Shown in pieces: positions 53,149-64,000 of a DNA stretch of 64,000 nt. How positions within the stretch are numbered: position 1 is the stretch's first letter; the number at the start of each line of letters is the position of its first letter. The notes under the pieces were generated by a model. It worked only from the letters and a program-made list of their open reading frames with translations, did not search any database and had not been told where the DNA came from. The position numbers and the translations under genes are program-made. Source of the DNA: Lumbricus terrestris (lineage: Eukaryota > Annelida > Clitellata > Crassiclitellata > Lumbricidae). Location of the stretch: assembly GCA_949752735.1 (NCBI GenBank), contig OX457039.1:47999055-48063054 (forward strand), written 5' to 3'.

Positions 53149-54111
53149 TAGGGCTGTTGATTTAATCGCATTAACGCGTGCGATTAACGTGCTAAAAAAT
53201 TTGCGATTAAAAATTTTAACGCGTTAATCGTACGCGTTAATTGGATCTGATTAACATGGAATCACAGGCAGAAAAATTCATTTTAAACGGAAGGCTCATA
53301 TTTAAAACTAGTGATATATTCTTTGGCAAATATTCCAAAAAATAATTCTAGTATTATCGTAGCAATTCTTTGCTCAATTGTCGCCTGTATGCGAAATAAA
53401 ACAAAAGGTTAAACGCTAACGATGAGCCGTCTACTTCGGCCGCATCGCATCGTCCACTAAGATTGTTTCCTCACCCCGTCAGACGACGTTAGTTGAACTC
53501 CAGGATATGGCAAGACCAATGAATCCAGGTTTCAAATGATAATTGTTTGCAGGAGGACAAATGAGACGAGGTCTGACAAGAACGTCAATCTCTTGTGAAA
53601 AATTGTGACTAAAAAACAAGGTCCAATAGTAGACCTACTATTGTTAATTAATACGAGCATCTCTTGAACCGACCAATGAAAATAAACTGGTCTGCCGGTA
53701 CAATTGGCTGAATAAATAATTTATTTTGATAGTCAGAAAACGGTTGTCTAATTTTCACATTTAGGCCTATAGGGCTGTCATTTTAATTACAGATGGTCCA
53801 AATGAAAAAAGTAAAGGATTTTGAGCAGTTGACTGATTTGGACAGTGTTTCGATTTTGTTTGTCATACAAAACTGTTCAATAAACTAAATGCAAAAATTC
53901 AATAGGCCAAAGGTGATTGAATAATGAATATGTTTGCAATAGAAAGAATGCATTCAGTCATTAAAATTTTATGCTTCAGGGGTCCTTAGAAAATAGTAAG
54001 ATTAATATATTTGAAGGAAATGTATTGCGATTAATTTGCAGTTAATTGCGATTAAAAAAATTAATCGTGTGATTAATTTCGATTAAAATTTTTAATCGAA
54101 CAGCAGCCCTA
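53149..54111. mobile_element. hAT element remnant (TAGGGCTG ends, ATTAA-rich subterminals)
   Basis: The ends TAGGGCTG and CAGCCCTA are inverted and flanked by 8-bp duplications ATTTTTAT (53141-53148 and 54112-54119). Both subterminal zones repeat GCGATTAA and TTAATCG motifs, which probably bind the transposase. The 963-bp element has no intact transposase. Confidence 0.88.
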
Positions 54112-54248
54112 ATTTTTATCATATGTCTCGCTAGATACAAAGGGCGGCAACAGTGTGTTTTTTCTTCATCCTGTCCATCATCATAATCCTATTGATGACC
54201 AGCAGTGACAAAGGGACAGAGCAGACGGTAAGAAATGAAGGGAGGTAC

Positions 54249-54316
54249 GGACGGACGGACGGACGGACGGACGGACGGACGGACGGACGGAGGGAGGGAG
54301 GGAGGGAGGGAGGGAG
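54249..54316. repeat. GGAC and GGAG tetranucleotide microsatellite
   Basis: About eleven GGAC units are followed by about six GGAG units. Confidence 0.92.
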
Positions 54317-54892
54317 GAGTCGTGGTTGAAAAGAATGGAAACGGAGTGGGACTGTGGAAGGAACAGACAAGGAAAGGAATACCTTAAAAGACGATAATGG
54401 AATAAAGAAGATAAGAAAAGAGGAAAGAACGGAGCATATAAAGAGACGGAATGGAGACGAAAATGAAGGCAGCAGGAAAAAGAGAGAGCGAGGCTGCGAG
54501 AGATTATGTTTAGGCCCTAGCAGGAAGAGAGGGACGTACGAAAAAATCAAGGTAGCGGCCTATTCGGGATGAAAGTGGGAATTAAGCCTTGATACAATGG
54601 CTATGAGAAGGCGTTTCGTCCAAATTGTGCAAACCTTTGTGAGGAGATCAAACCTGATGAAGGCCTTGATAGACGACAGGTCTAGACCTCTCCAATGCCT
54701 TGTAGTCTATTTGCTTCTTCCTCTTATTATTATGTCGTCGTAGGGCCTACACATAGGCCTACAGCTTGTTACCCCTATAGGTGCGCATGCAGAGGCCTAT
54801 AGGCCTATAGCTATAGGCCTAGGCCCATGAATGTTGCCAATGCAAACAGCACAATGAGCCGTAATTGCTGTGGACTGTACAGTTGTCCTGGT

Positions 54893-55717
54893 CAGTGATG
54901 CCACAGCTGGGTTTTTTCCACTAGATCTGGGTTTTTTGGCCTTCGTCTGGGTTTCTGGGTTTTTTTGGGCAAGATCTGGGTTTATTTTGGTGAGTTGACA
55001 TTTTGTACTTACAACACATGAATATTCTGTGAAATTCAATGTAAAATGGTTGTGATACATAATTTTTCCACAAATTTTAATTTTAAACTCCACAAACAAG
55101 ATCTCATGTTGTCAATTCACAAATAATTTATAACCTGAAGAATAGTTCTGCACAGAAATAAACCATTTTGACATTTCAAAATAGGTCAGGTCACTCCTTT
55201 CTTTCCTTGTAAAGGCGTATTACATCTATAACATGCATATACAGTTATAAAATGTAGGTCAGGTCAATCCTATAGTGGTATAATAGCCAAGTTGTTGCAG
55301 AGTATTAAAGTTCAAGGTGTTTAAAACGTTGGATTGTTGGTGTATTAAGAAAATTTGGCTGGAAACCTCGGACAACTTTAAAACTTTGTAAACTTAAGCC
55401 ACGTGTTAAGTGCTTAGGCTACAATTCTGGTAGACTCGACCCTCTGCGCATGCGCACACGAATATATTGATTAAGTTTATTGTCAGAATGGATCCCGAGT
55501 AACTGACAACTTTGACAATTGATACTTTTAAGGTTGTAATTACATTTTATTCGACTCTTTTGACGAACATTTTGTTAATCCTCATGCGAACAAGCGAAAA
55601 ACCAACTTAATTTGAACAAAGGGGGTCTAAAATAGCTTATATGAATAGTCTGGGTTTTTCTGGGTTTTTTTCGGAAGAAAATCTGGGTTTATTTCAGAAA
55701 CCTCAGTGGCAACACTG
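54893..55717 (+). mobile_element. hAT miniature element, left arm of an inverted pair
   Basis: The ends CAGTGATGCCACAGC and GTGGCAACACTG are inverted, with 8-bp duplications GTCCTGGT (54885-54892 and 55718-55725). Subterminal CTGGGTTTTTT blocks repeat at both ends. It has no transposase and is 825 bp long. Confidence 0.92.
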
Positions 55718-55725
55718 GTCCTGGT

Positions 55726-56115
55726 CACGCCTGCAGACAAATGGAAGCTGGGGCAGGAATCGAAGTGCATTGACTCAGCTGGGTCTCACCCGGAAGAGAG
55801 GAGAAAGATCTCGTTGTTGCCAATTCAACAACGACACGTCCAGAAGAAATCGAATGACAACAGACAACAGTTGCTTAACAACAACTTTAAGATTTGTCGA
55901 TGACTCGACGACCGAATGATCGAAAGCGACAGAGAATCATGATCAGCCTGCACTACGACCTTAACCCTTGAATCACGGTCTTCCGTCCTTCCTTGTGTAG
56001 CCTAGCCTATATATAGGCCTATAATTAATTATTATATCTAATATTATTATATTACCAATACTCAATGTAGGCCTACGTTCTGTGTCCCATTTTTGGAATG
56101 CTTCTTCTCAATGAC
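55726..56115. other. Spacer between the inverted hAT copies
   Basis: If the 54893 element and one duplication are removed, a frame of about 70 codons (including TPADKWKLGQESKCIDSAG) runs across the junction and stops at 55901. The product is not recognised and it may be chance. TAGGCCTA motifs cluster at 56010-56080. Confidence 0.25.
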
Positions 56116-56123
56116 GTAGCCAG

Positions 56124-57206
56124 CAGTGTTACCACTGAGGTTTTTGAAATAAACCCAGATTTCCTTCCGAAAAAACCCCAGAAAAACCCAGACTATTCAT
56201 ATAAGCTATTTTAGACCCCCTTTGTTCAAATCAAGTTGGTTTTTCGCTTGTTCGCATGAGGAAACTAAATGTTGTCAAAAAAGTCGAATAAAATGCAATT
56301 ACGACATTAAAATATCAATTGTCAAAGTTGTCAGAGACTCGGGATCCATACTGATCCATACTGAGTTGACTTGGCTTTTGTGGGCGCTGTAGAAGTCTCG
56401 AGATTACGATTACGATTACTGACAATAAGCTTAATTAATCGATATATTCATGTGCGCATGCGCAGCGGGTCGAGTCTACCAGAATCGTAAGCACCAGTGT
56501 ATAAAGTGTGGAAAAATAGGTGCATGGACGCCCCTTACCTCTCAAAAAGAAGTGCATGGACGCCCCTTACCTTTCCAGTCTGTGCTCACCAATAAGTGGC
56601 TGGACGGCGTTCAGATTTCAAAACAAGTGCATGGACGCCGTCCATGACCGTCCAGGCACACTTTAAGCCCTGGTAAGCACATAACACACGTGACTTAAGT
56701 TTACAAAGTTTTAAAGATGTCCGAGGTCTCCAGCCAAATTTTCTTAATACACCAACAATCCAACGTTTTAACCACATTAATACTCTGCAACAACTTGGCT
56801 ATTATACCACTAGAGCCTAGAGGATTGACCTGACCTACAGTGTATAACTGTATATGCATGTTATAGAATATAGATGTAATACAGCTTTACAAGGAAAGAG
56901 ACGAGTGACCTGGCCTATTTGAAATGTCAAAATGGTTTATTTATGTGCAGAACTATTCTTCAGGTTATAAATTATTTGTGAATCGACAACATAGGATCTT
57001 GATTGTAGAGTTTAAAATTAAAATTAGTGGAAAAATTATGTATCACAACCATTTTACATTGAATTTCACAGAATAATCATGTGTTTTAAGTACAAAATGT
57101 CAACTCACCAAAATAAACCCAGATCTTGCCAAAAAAAACCCCAGAAACCCAGACGAAGGCCAAAAAACCCAGATCTAGTGGAAAAAACCCAGCTGTGGCA
57201 TCACTG
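56124..57206 (-). mobile_element. hAT miniature element, right arm of an inverted pair
   Basis: It is the same family as 54893 in reverse orientation, with its own 8-bp duplications GTAGCCAG (56116-56123 and 57207-57214). It is interrupted by a smaller hAT element (56495-56672). Without the insert and its duplication it is about 0.9 kb. Confidence 0.92.
56495..56672. mobile_element. Nested hAT miniature element with GTGCATGGACGCC repeats
   Basis: The ends CAGTGTATAAAGTGTG and CACACTTTAAGCCCTG are inverted, with 8-bp duplications GTAAGCAC (56487-56494 and 56673-56680). The interior repeats GTGCATGGACGCC and ends with inverted GGCGTCC-type units. The termini are related to those of 51418-51605, but the interior is not. 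Confidence 0.88.
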
Positions 57207-57214
57207 GTAGCCAG

Positions 57215-58800
57215 GATTTTATTTCGGGGCTGTTTTCTAGATTGTGAACAAGCCCAAGAGCAGCCTAATCAACTGGCTAAGAGGTTTGGAGAAGCGTCGA
57301 ATGCCTACATAAAGAGAGAGATACAGAGAGTGATATATATATATATGACATTTTTAGTAACGGTCATTCAGTTATGTAGGCCTATAAAGATGAGGGAGGA
57401 GCCGAGGAGGATTTTTCTTCACGTCGGTATACATAATAATTATACGTGGGATTAAATTGCGGTCGTCCTTTGCTGCAGGCAACGAGAAGTCGTGTTACGC
57501 CATTGTCTTTTGTTCATTAAACATGTAGCTTTGTCATATGAACGCTTATTACTTGGACCGTTGGACGACATCATTATTTTTTGTCGTATAAATGCTAATA
57601 ATTATTTTAAAAATCGCATATGGGTCTATAGGCTGGTTCAAGGTCCCCATCAGAGGCCGGACATGTCCCTACAATGCCTATATCTGGTTTAGACGTACAG
57701 GTCCAGACGTTCAAATGGAGACGGACAGTGTTTGCTCTGGTCTCATCTAATTCGTAGACGTGGTCGGCAATCTTAGCGAGTAGACTTCCTTCGTGACGAA
57801 TACAAAGCAATTGATGATGACGAACGTCGCTTGCGTATGGCACAATGGCGACGCCAGCTGCTGTAGGCTATCTATAGTGTCGGAAGGTCGCCTCAGGGTC
57901 AATGGTCATGGGAGTTATTCGGAAGGTCGAAGGAATAAAATGGAAGGAAGATATTAAAAAGTACCAAAGAATTTTTGACAGGTCGTGAGGCACGTCAAGA
58001 GTTAAATAGACAGTATAGTAAATGACATACTGCCGCGGGCTATGGTGGCGCCTGCTCTGACACTGCGGTCTCAATTAAAATCGTCTGCAGATGTTCGCTT
58101 ATTTATTTAAGAGATTTCAATGTGTGAATCTCGGACTAGTATGGTATGATGTGGCATTGGCACTCAAGGCCGTATTTATGGGATGTTTGAATGCACCAAC
58201 CTAAATGAAATGATGTAAAAATGAAATATGGGCCTAATGCATTATTTTATTCATTCATAGGACGCGGTATAATAACTAAAGAGGATTTAATTTGAAGCTC
58301 TTCTGTCTATGTGAAATCTTACGATAACGCTGCTCACAACAATGATCTAATCACGATGATGATCTAATCATGATGATGATGATGTGGAAGATGCTAAAGT
58401 TCTGAATAATTATTTTAGCTGAGCAGCCCTCCACCCCCCACTCCCACCCCAACAACAGCAAAATCCTGGCTATGGCCTTGGTGGCACTTTTATTCAAATG
58501 GACTTTAGTGGAGAAAGATTCCAACCGACTACTCAATTGATTGAAAATATGAGCAGTATCGACAAATTTCCTTCTCTATACTGTCAGACTACACTTTGAT
58601 AGCTACAGCAAATACAATTTTCCATCCCACTGCTTCCCACTAGAATTGGCATCATCCTACTTCCAGGCTCCAGCAGTGCTGCTTCTCTCTGTACATGTAC
58701 CTGCGTGCAGGCTTGAAAGAACATCAGGATTATATTATGTGCGTGTGATATTGGCCACCGGATACCGCATCAAACGAACAGACACACCCCCACGCCCCAC
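57215..58800. other. Intergenic, nothing recognised
   Basis: Open frames on both strands at 57600-57850 have no recognisable product. Short TA repeats lie near 57330 and GATGAT repeats near 58350-58383. Confidence 0.35.
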
Positions 58801-59000
58801 NNNNNNNNNNNNNNNNNNNNNNNNNNNNNNNNNNNNNNNNNNNNNNNNNNNNNNNNNNNNNNNNNNNNNNNNNNNNNNNNNNNNNNNNNNNNNNNNNNNN
58901 NNNNNNNNNNNNNNNNNNNNNNNNNNNNNNNNNNNNNNNNNNNNNNNNNNNNNNNNNNNNNNNNNNNNNNNNNNNNNNNNNNNNNNNNNNNNNNNNNNNN
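58801..59000. other. Assembly gap (200 N)
   Basis: The gap is flanked on both sides by CCCCACGCCCC-type minisatellite. The true length is unknown, since 200 N is a placeholder size. Confidence 0.97.
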
Positions 59001-59050
59001 CCCCCACGCCCCCACGCCCCCACCCCCCCCCACGCCCCACGCCCCACCCC
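59001..59050. repeat. CCCCCACGCC minisatellite at gap edge
   Basis: Repeats of CCCCCACGCC border the gap on the right, and CCCCCACGCCCC borders it on the left at 58788. Confidence 0.85.
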
Positions 59051-59587
59051 GTCTCATACTGTGTCGTCCCATGTGAGAGAGAGCAACGTGACCTCCTCTT
59101 CCATCGTTCTGTTGATTGACCGACCACTTGAATATCGCTTGCCATCGCCACCACCACCACCACCGCCATCGCCATCGCTGCTCCTCAATTGACGATTCTA
59201 TTCACAGACCTCATTAGTCGCATTTCACTTCCTTCCGTATTTCACGCAGCAATCTGCACACACGCGGATATAGCAATTTGCGGCTCCCATATTAGGCTGT
59301 CTGCTTATTATTGGAGGAGCGTGCATGCTCAAAACGCGTGCATGTATTAGCGCGTTGGTGCATGTATTTGTGTGTTTGTTTGTATGCGTGTATGTGTGCG
59401 TGCATGTGTGTGTATGTGTGCGTGCATGTGTGTGTGTGTGTGCGTGCAGGGTGAGAATTGCCGGGAAGTTGTGGGATTCAACCCCCAGTCTTTCTTATGA
59501 CCCCATAGTATAAAGTCTGCTTTTCACACCCCAACTCCACACGGATCATAGTCCAACTCCCAAGTTACTTTTTCCCATTTCTCATAC

Positions 59588-59764
<177 letters not shown>

Positions 59765-59822
59765 CGGTGGGGGTGTATGTGGGTGCAGTGATATTGAGTG
59801 CTAGTGACACTAGCCTATATCT

Positions 59823-59875
59823 AAAATCTACGTTTCGGTACTGTTATCATATAACAGGACCGAAACGTAGATTTT
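59823..59875. repeat. Hairpin-forming inverted repeat
   Basis: AAAATCTACGTTTCGGT...CTGTTAT and ATAACAG..CCGAAACGTAGATTTT form a stem of about 24 bp with a few-base loop. Confidence 0.85.
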
Positions 59876-60625
59876 ATATCATATATTATAATTATGGAAG
59901 ATGAAACGCAACCAATGTTGTTTCGCTCTCTCGATCTTCTCTATTCCGCTATAGGTTTTCCGACGAGGAGGTTTGAGCAAGATATCTCCAATTCGTTCCT
60001 ATATATAGTGCCTCTGACTCTAGCTGTCAGCGGCAGTTCTCATATTCATTTCTTTCGCTCTCAGGTCACCTTTCGCACTGCCCATCCCCCCTCAACCGGA
60101 TCCTAATCCTTGTTTGCCTTCCCGACTCCACTTACCTACACTTTACAGTAAAGTAGACTACTCTGACCGGAATAGTTTCCTGCTGTTTAACCTTGTTGCA
60201 TAATTAATTCAAAGTAGGTCAATTAACCTTCTTTTCTTGATCATGTCTACTACCAGTCTTTTAACCTGACCTTGCCCAACTCCTCCGGTATCGCATCATT
60301 ACGAATCCTGTTTCTTCTGCAGTTTTCTATCTGCTATTTCTTTTTAGCAAGCTAATTTCCGCTACAAATTAACTACCTCCTTTAGTCTTGCTTCCGTGTC
60401 CGTATAAACCTATGCACCAACATTCGGATCCATAATAACAGCAGTGGATTGACATACTTGGCCTACCGTCTATTACTATGTTGCATACCGTTTTAGGTTT
60501 GTTATTGCTGATAAAATATGTTAATTATGCCTCTACTCGTCTTCCAGGTTCCACAACTTCCACTCAATCCGCTGAAAATCTCTGATGACAGAGTAGAGTG
60601 AAATGTAGAACAACTCAGACAGCAG

Positions 60626-60765
60626 ACTGTCAGTCTGTCTGTCTGTCTGTCTGTCTGACTTGACTGTCTGTCTGTCTGTCTGACTTGACTGTATGTCTGT
60701 CTGTCTGTCTGACTTGACTGTCTGTCTGTCTGTCTGCCTGACTGTCTGTCTGACAGACAGTCGGA
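60626..60765. repeat. CTGT microsatellite with higher-order units and palindromic end
   Basis: CTGTCTGTCTGTCTG blocks are separated by ACTTGA at a regular spacing of about 34 bp, three times. The run ends in GACTGTCTGTC and its inverted copy GACAGACAGTC (60740-60762). Confidence 0.9.
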
Positions 60766-61079
60766 CGGACGGGCGGGTGGATGGACAGAAGATCAGATCA
60801 CTCTTTCTTGTGGATGCCCACGAGACCCTTCGGCCTAAGGCGAGACGAGAACCGAGAATTTCACCTGAAATTGAGACCGTGATTGATGCGCTGGCGTTCA
60901 TGGAAATCTATTTTTTAAGTCAACAGTTTCGTTAATGTTTATTGTATATAGGCCTACCTATGTTCGCTTCCGGTTTAGGAAGTTTGGCAGTGAGTTCAAT
61001 GACAATTGTTCAGACAGGCCTAGCCTAGATTTAATTGTGTAATGTACACAATGTGCTTATGGTAGCCATTTATTGCTGA

Positions 61080-61470
61080 ACTTACATTCATTCATTATAT
61101 GCATTTATATAGCGCCTCTTCTATGGGACTACTCAGAGGTGCTCCCAACCTCAGCGCGGCCAAATAAAACTGTCTTAAGATGAGAGGGGAAAGCCTGAGA
61201 AGGATTTTTGCAAAGAGAGAGGAGGGTCAGAGGAAGACCATTCCAGGTTGAGGGTCTTACCACCGAGAAAGCACGGCTCTGCATAGTGGAAGTACGAGCA
61301 AAAGGGACTGAGAGCAGACTTTGTTCAGTCGAACGAAGGGAGCGGAAATGGTGAGAACTAAGAGTAGAGCTACAGAGCACACAAAGGTAGGCAGAGGCAA
61401 GTCCTAAATAGGCCTTTACTATAAGGCATTCAGTGTCAACATTTTCATTCATTAGAAATTTTAACAATTT
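61080..61470 (-). mobile_element. L2-like LINE 3' end, antisense
   Basis: On the minus strand: LGLASAYLCVLCSS, then RTSTMQSRAFSVVRPSTWNG and LPLTLL, then the tail GGTGCTCCCAACC-complement and TATATAGCGCC-complement. The AFSVV.PSTWNGLPL motif is the clearest L2-clade signature in the window. The 112-codon frame is intact only because the copy is truncated. Confidence 0.82.
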
Positions 61471-62099
61471 AAAATGGATAAGCTATTTAAACTTTAACAT
61501 ATAGGTCTTTTTAATTTTAAAGATGTTGACATAATGACGATTGCATGGTGCGTCGCCAAATTTTGGTGGAAGTTTCGGTGTGTCACGCGCTGGAAAAGGC
61601 TGACCTAAAGGCTATTGCCCTCTATGGTCTGCGTGTGTATTGCACTAAGTTGTGTCATATTCTATGCGTTGCACTTGCAGAGCCGATGTCCAGCAAGACC
61701 TGACTTTGATTTCTCACTCTGCATGTCGCGCACTGGTTCAGTCCCCGGACCTTAGCTGGCGAGACTCCAAAGAGATCGAGACATGGCATTCAGAGACGGA
61801 GACCGAGATGAGACCAAAACGTTGATAAATCTACTGGGGAGGGGTCCGAAACGAGACTAACTAATAATAGCTATAGGTCCTGTAGATCCTCCGTCTCCAA
61901 TCCGTGTTTAGATATGGACATTGAGACACATGGAGACGTACTGTCGTGGCTTCGTTCTTACTTAATGCTATTAAGCTGAAGCTGTCTAAGCTGCAGCTTA
62001 AACTAAACAGAGCATGCAGGAATCGGATAAAGGTAAAGATTAAAAGACAAAAAGATAGCCTAGTCAGAGACAGAGACTTACACAGAAAGATACAGAGGC

Positions 62100-62197
62100 A
62101 GACAGAGTCAGAGAGAAAGAGAGAGAGAGAGACAGAGACAAAGACAAAGACAGAGAGACAGACAGAGATAGACAGACAGACAGACAGACAGAGAGAG

Positions 62198-62267
<70 letters not shown>

Positions 62268-62277
62268 CGAGAGAGAG

Positions 62278-62358
<81 letters not shown>

Positions 62359-62512
62359 GAGAGAAAGAAAGACAGACAGATTGACAGAGGATAGAGATAA
62401 TGAGAGAGAGAGACAGACAGATAGAAAGACAGGGACAGAGGCATAGACAGACAGAAGAGAGAGAGAGACAGACGGACAACAGACAGACAGAGACAGACAG
62501 AAAGAGAGACAG

Positions 62513-62548
<36 letters not shown>

Positions 62549-62560
62549 TGACAGACAGAG
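62100..62560. repeat. GA/GACA compound microsatellite
   Basis: A long GAGA core (about 62190-62355) is flanked by GACA runs, including seven or more at 62519-62547. The predicted reading frames through it are low-complexity artefacts. Confidence 0.95.
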
Positions 62561-62599
62561 ACAGCGAATCGCCGTTCGCGTCCAGATTCTGGTTAATTT

Positions 62600-63165
62600 A
62601 AGAGATCTAAATCTCGGCCTATAGCACATGCAGTGTCCTTGTACGAGGTCTAAGCTTATACCTAGATGGCGTGGCGTCCATTCAAACGGGCAGCGGCGTT
62701 GAAGGGTCTCGACCGATCAATTCATTATACAATGAGCAAATTATGTGTCGAGGCAGCTATATTATTATGTCTAGGCTACGGTCGCTATAGAAACAACATC
62801 TTATGCATTGAAGTATAGGTCTAATCCGCTACATCGGCACACGTGAATTCATACGTGTATTTCAGGCTGTCTGTTGTTCTGTTAATAGTTAACAGTTATG
62901 TCTTCTGTCATTTGCATTCTTGTGAACTATTTAAATTGCATAACTGTAGGTCTATGCCTACACTGTGAGCCCACTGCCATGCGTCACGAGGACTTGTCGC
63001 AGTTAAATATAACAGCTTTGTTAAAATTGGAAAAAATATTAGCGGGAGTAGATAAACAAAGCAGGATCATCTCCTTACCAATCGGGCATGCAGCCTTGTT
63101 CATCCCGCGTGTCTTAAAAGCTTGGCACGCCATTTGCATAATAGGGCCTACGAATAAACAGATCA
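62600..63165. other. Intergenic, nothing recognised
   Basis: Short ORFs (for example 62898-63170) have no recognisable product. Confidence 0.35.
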
Positions 63166-63167
63166 AT

Positions 63168-63400
63168 TAAGGGAAAATTACGAACAAATTATTTAGTTTT
63201 CGTTTGACCAGATATCGTTTTAGTTTTCGTTTGATCAATTTTCGTTTAGTTATAGTTTTGATTGCTGCAAATTTCGTTTAGTTTTAGCTTTCGTTGTCAG
63301 CGCATTTTAGTTTCAGTTTCAGTTTCCGTTAACGAAAACGTTTCATTTTCGTTAATTGTCATTTTTTTCGTTTGCGTCAACGAAAAAACACTAACTGTGA
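63168..63400. repeat. TTTTCGTTTAGTT-rich repeat element
   Basis: Many TTTTCGTTTAG and inverted GTTAACGAAAACG motifs lie within 230 bp. Such arrays occur at the ends of some hAT-type elements, but no target duplication could be found. Confidence 0.5.
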
Positions 63401-64000
63401 CCGGTTGCGGACTGTCAACCGGATTGTTCAATAAAGAAAATATTACTATTGGGCTATAAATAAATAAATAATTATAATTATGTATATTTATGCTGCACAT
63501 GTCAAACGTGTCTATTGTATGTAGCCTATACTACAAGTATATATCCGTGTAAGCCTGTAAGGCATAATTAGCCTATATATAGGCCTATACGTCTCTGCAT
63601 TGCAGCTTCATTGCAGCTAATTATTTCCGATTGATCTAATCTGTAAAAAAATAAGAAAATGGAAGAACATGGTTGCATCGATCTAGGGCAGACCAAAATG
63701 AATTCAGACGAGAAAAATTTTCATATCGATTTGCCCAGAACATTTTAGACGACATGCAGCCAGCTGCAGCCATAGGCTCTACATGTAAAGATAACGAAGC
63801 GGGAGGGCACATATACGGGGAGGGGGCACTTGCCTCTCCGACGAACTTGGAGTTTTCTGGTTTTCTCCTAAAATGTGCGTTTTTGGAGAAACAGGAGAAG
63901 GAAGAGGAGTAGGCTATAGGCCAATTATTCTGGAGTTGTTTTTGTTTCCGCTATAAAGAAAGCTTGCGTCTCCTTACACCCAACCACTGAAATTTCTCCT
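63401..64000. other. Right edge, nothing recognised
   Basis: TAGGCCTA motifs lie near 63570-63590. An ORF at 63673-63912 has no recognisable product. Confidence 0.35.

Noticed and set aside
58646..59175. ORFs spanning the N gap
   Set aside because: More than half of each frame is unknown sequence and the rest is C-rich minisatellite.
61946..62629. ORFs of 126-173 codons through the GA/GACA array
   Set aside because: They are low-complexity translations (Arg-Glu or Ser-Leu runs) of a compound microsatellite.
63673..63912. 79-codon ORF near the right edge
   Set aside because: No recognised product. It could be part of an exon of a gene beyond the window, but nothing here shows it.

Overview
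The window is metazoan nuclear DNA. It shows long AT-rich introns, GT-AG splice sites, tRNA-derived SINEs, LINE 3' ends, many hAT-type miniature elements, microsatellites and one 200-base assembly gap. The gene family, the repeat types and the frequent TAGGCCTA motif suggest a marine invertebrate, perhaps a non-vertebrate deuterostome. The sequence alone does not fix the phylum.

One host gene can be supported. It is a large + strand gene of the BAHCC1/TNRC18 family (Drosophila relative: winged eye). I rebuilt 22 coding exons from 3557 to 42713 by matching splice sites and phase. Every junction keeps the frame, and the model from the ATG at 3565 to the TGA at 42711 gives 7,959 nt, or 2,652 residues. 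The 5' two thirds encode Ser/Thr-rich, probably disordered protein with small conserved islands and trinucleotide-repeat homopolymers. The 3' third encodes a short coiled coil, a tandem Tudor-like module (exons 16-18), a basic Ser/Arg/Lys stretch (exon 19) and a C-terminal BAH domain (exons 20-22). Related vertebrate proteins read methylated histones and silence genes and retroelements. Intron 7 appears to use a GC donor. Any 5' non-coding exon or further N-terminal exon was not found.

The introns are full of mobile DNA. Two same-orientation hAT copies lie in introns 1 and 21, flank nearly the whole gene, and each carries an internal degenerate satellite. The copy in intron 1 sits inside an older TIR element. 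Other introns hold hAT and piggyBac-like miniature elements, L2-like LINE 3' ends, SINEs, and a perfect 76-bp palindrome built from a LINE copy.

From 42714 to 64000 no further host gene is convincing. The first 3-4 kb is a plausible 3' UTR. After it come a minisatellite, hAT miniature elements (including an inverted pair, one arm carrying a nested third element), the assembly gap, long GT, CTGT and GA microsatellites, and unique AT-rich sequence. I found no bacterial-type system, CRISPR array or rRNA, and no intact transposase.
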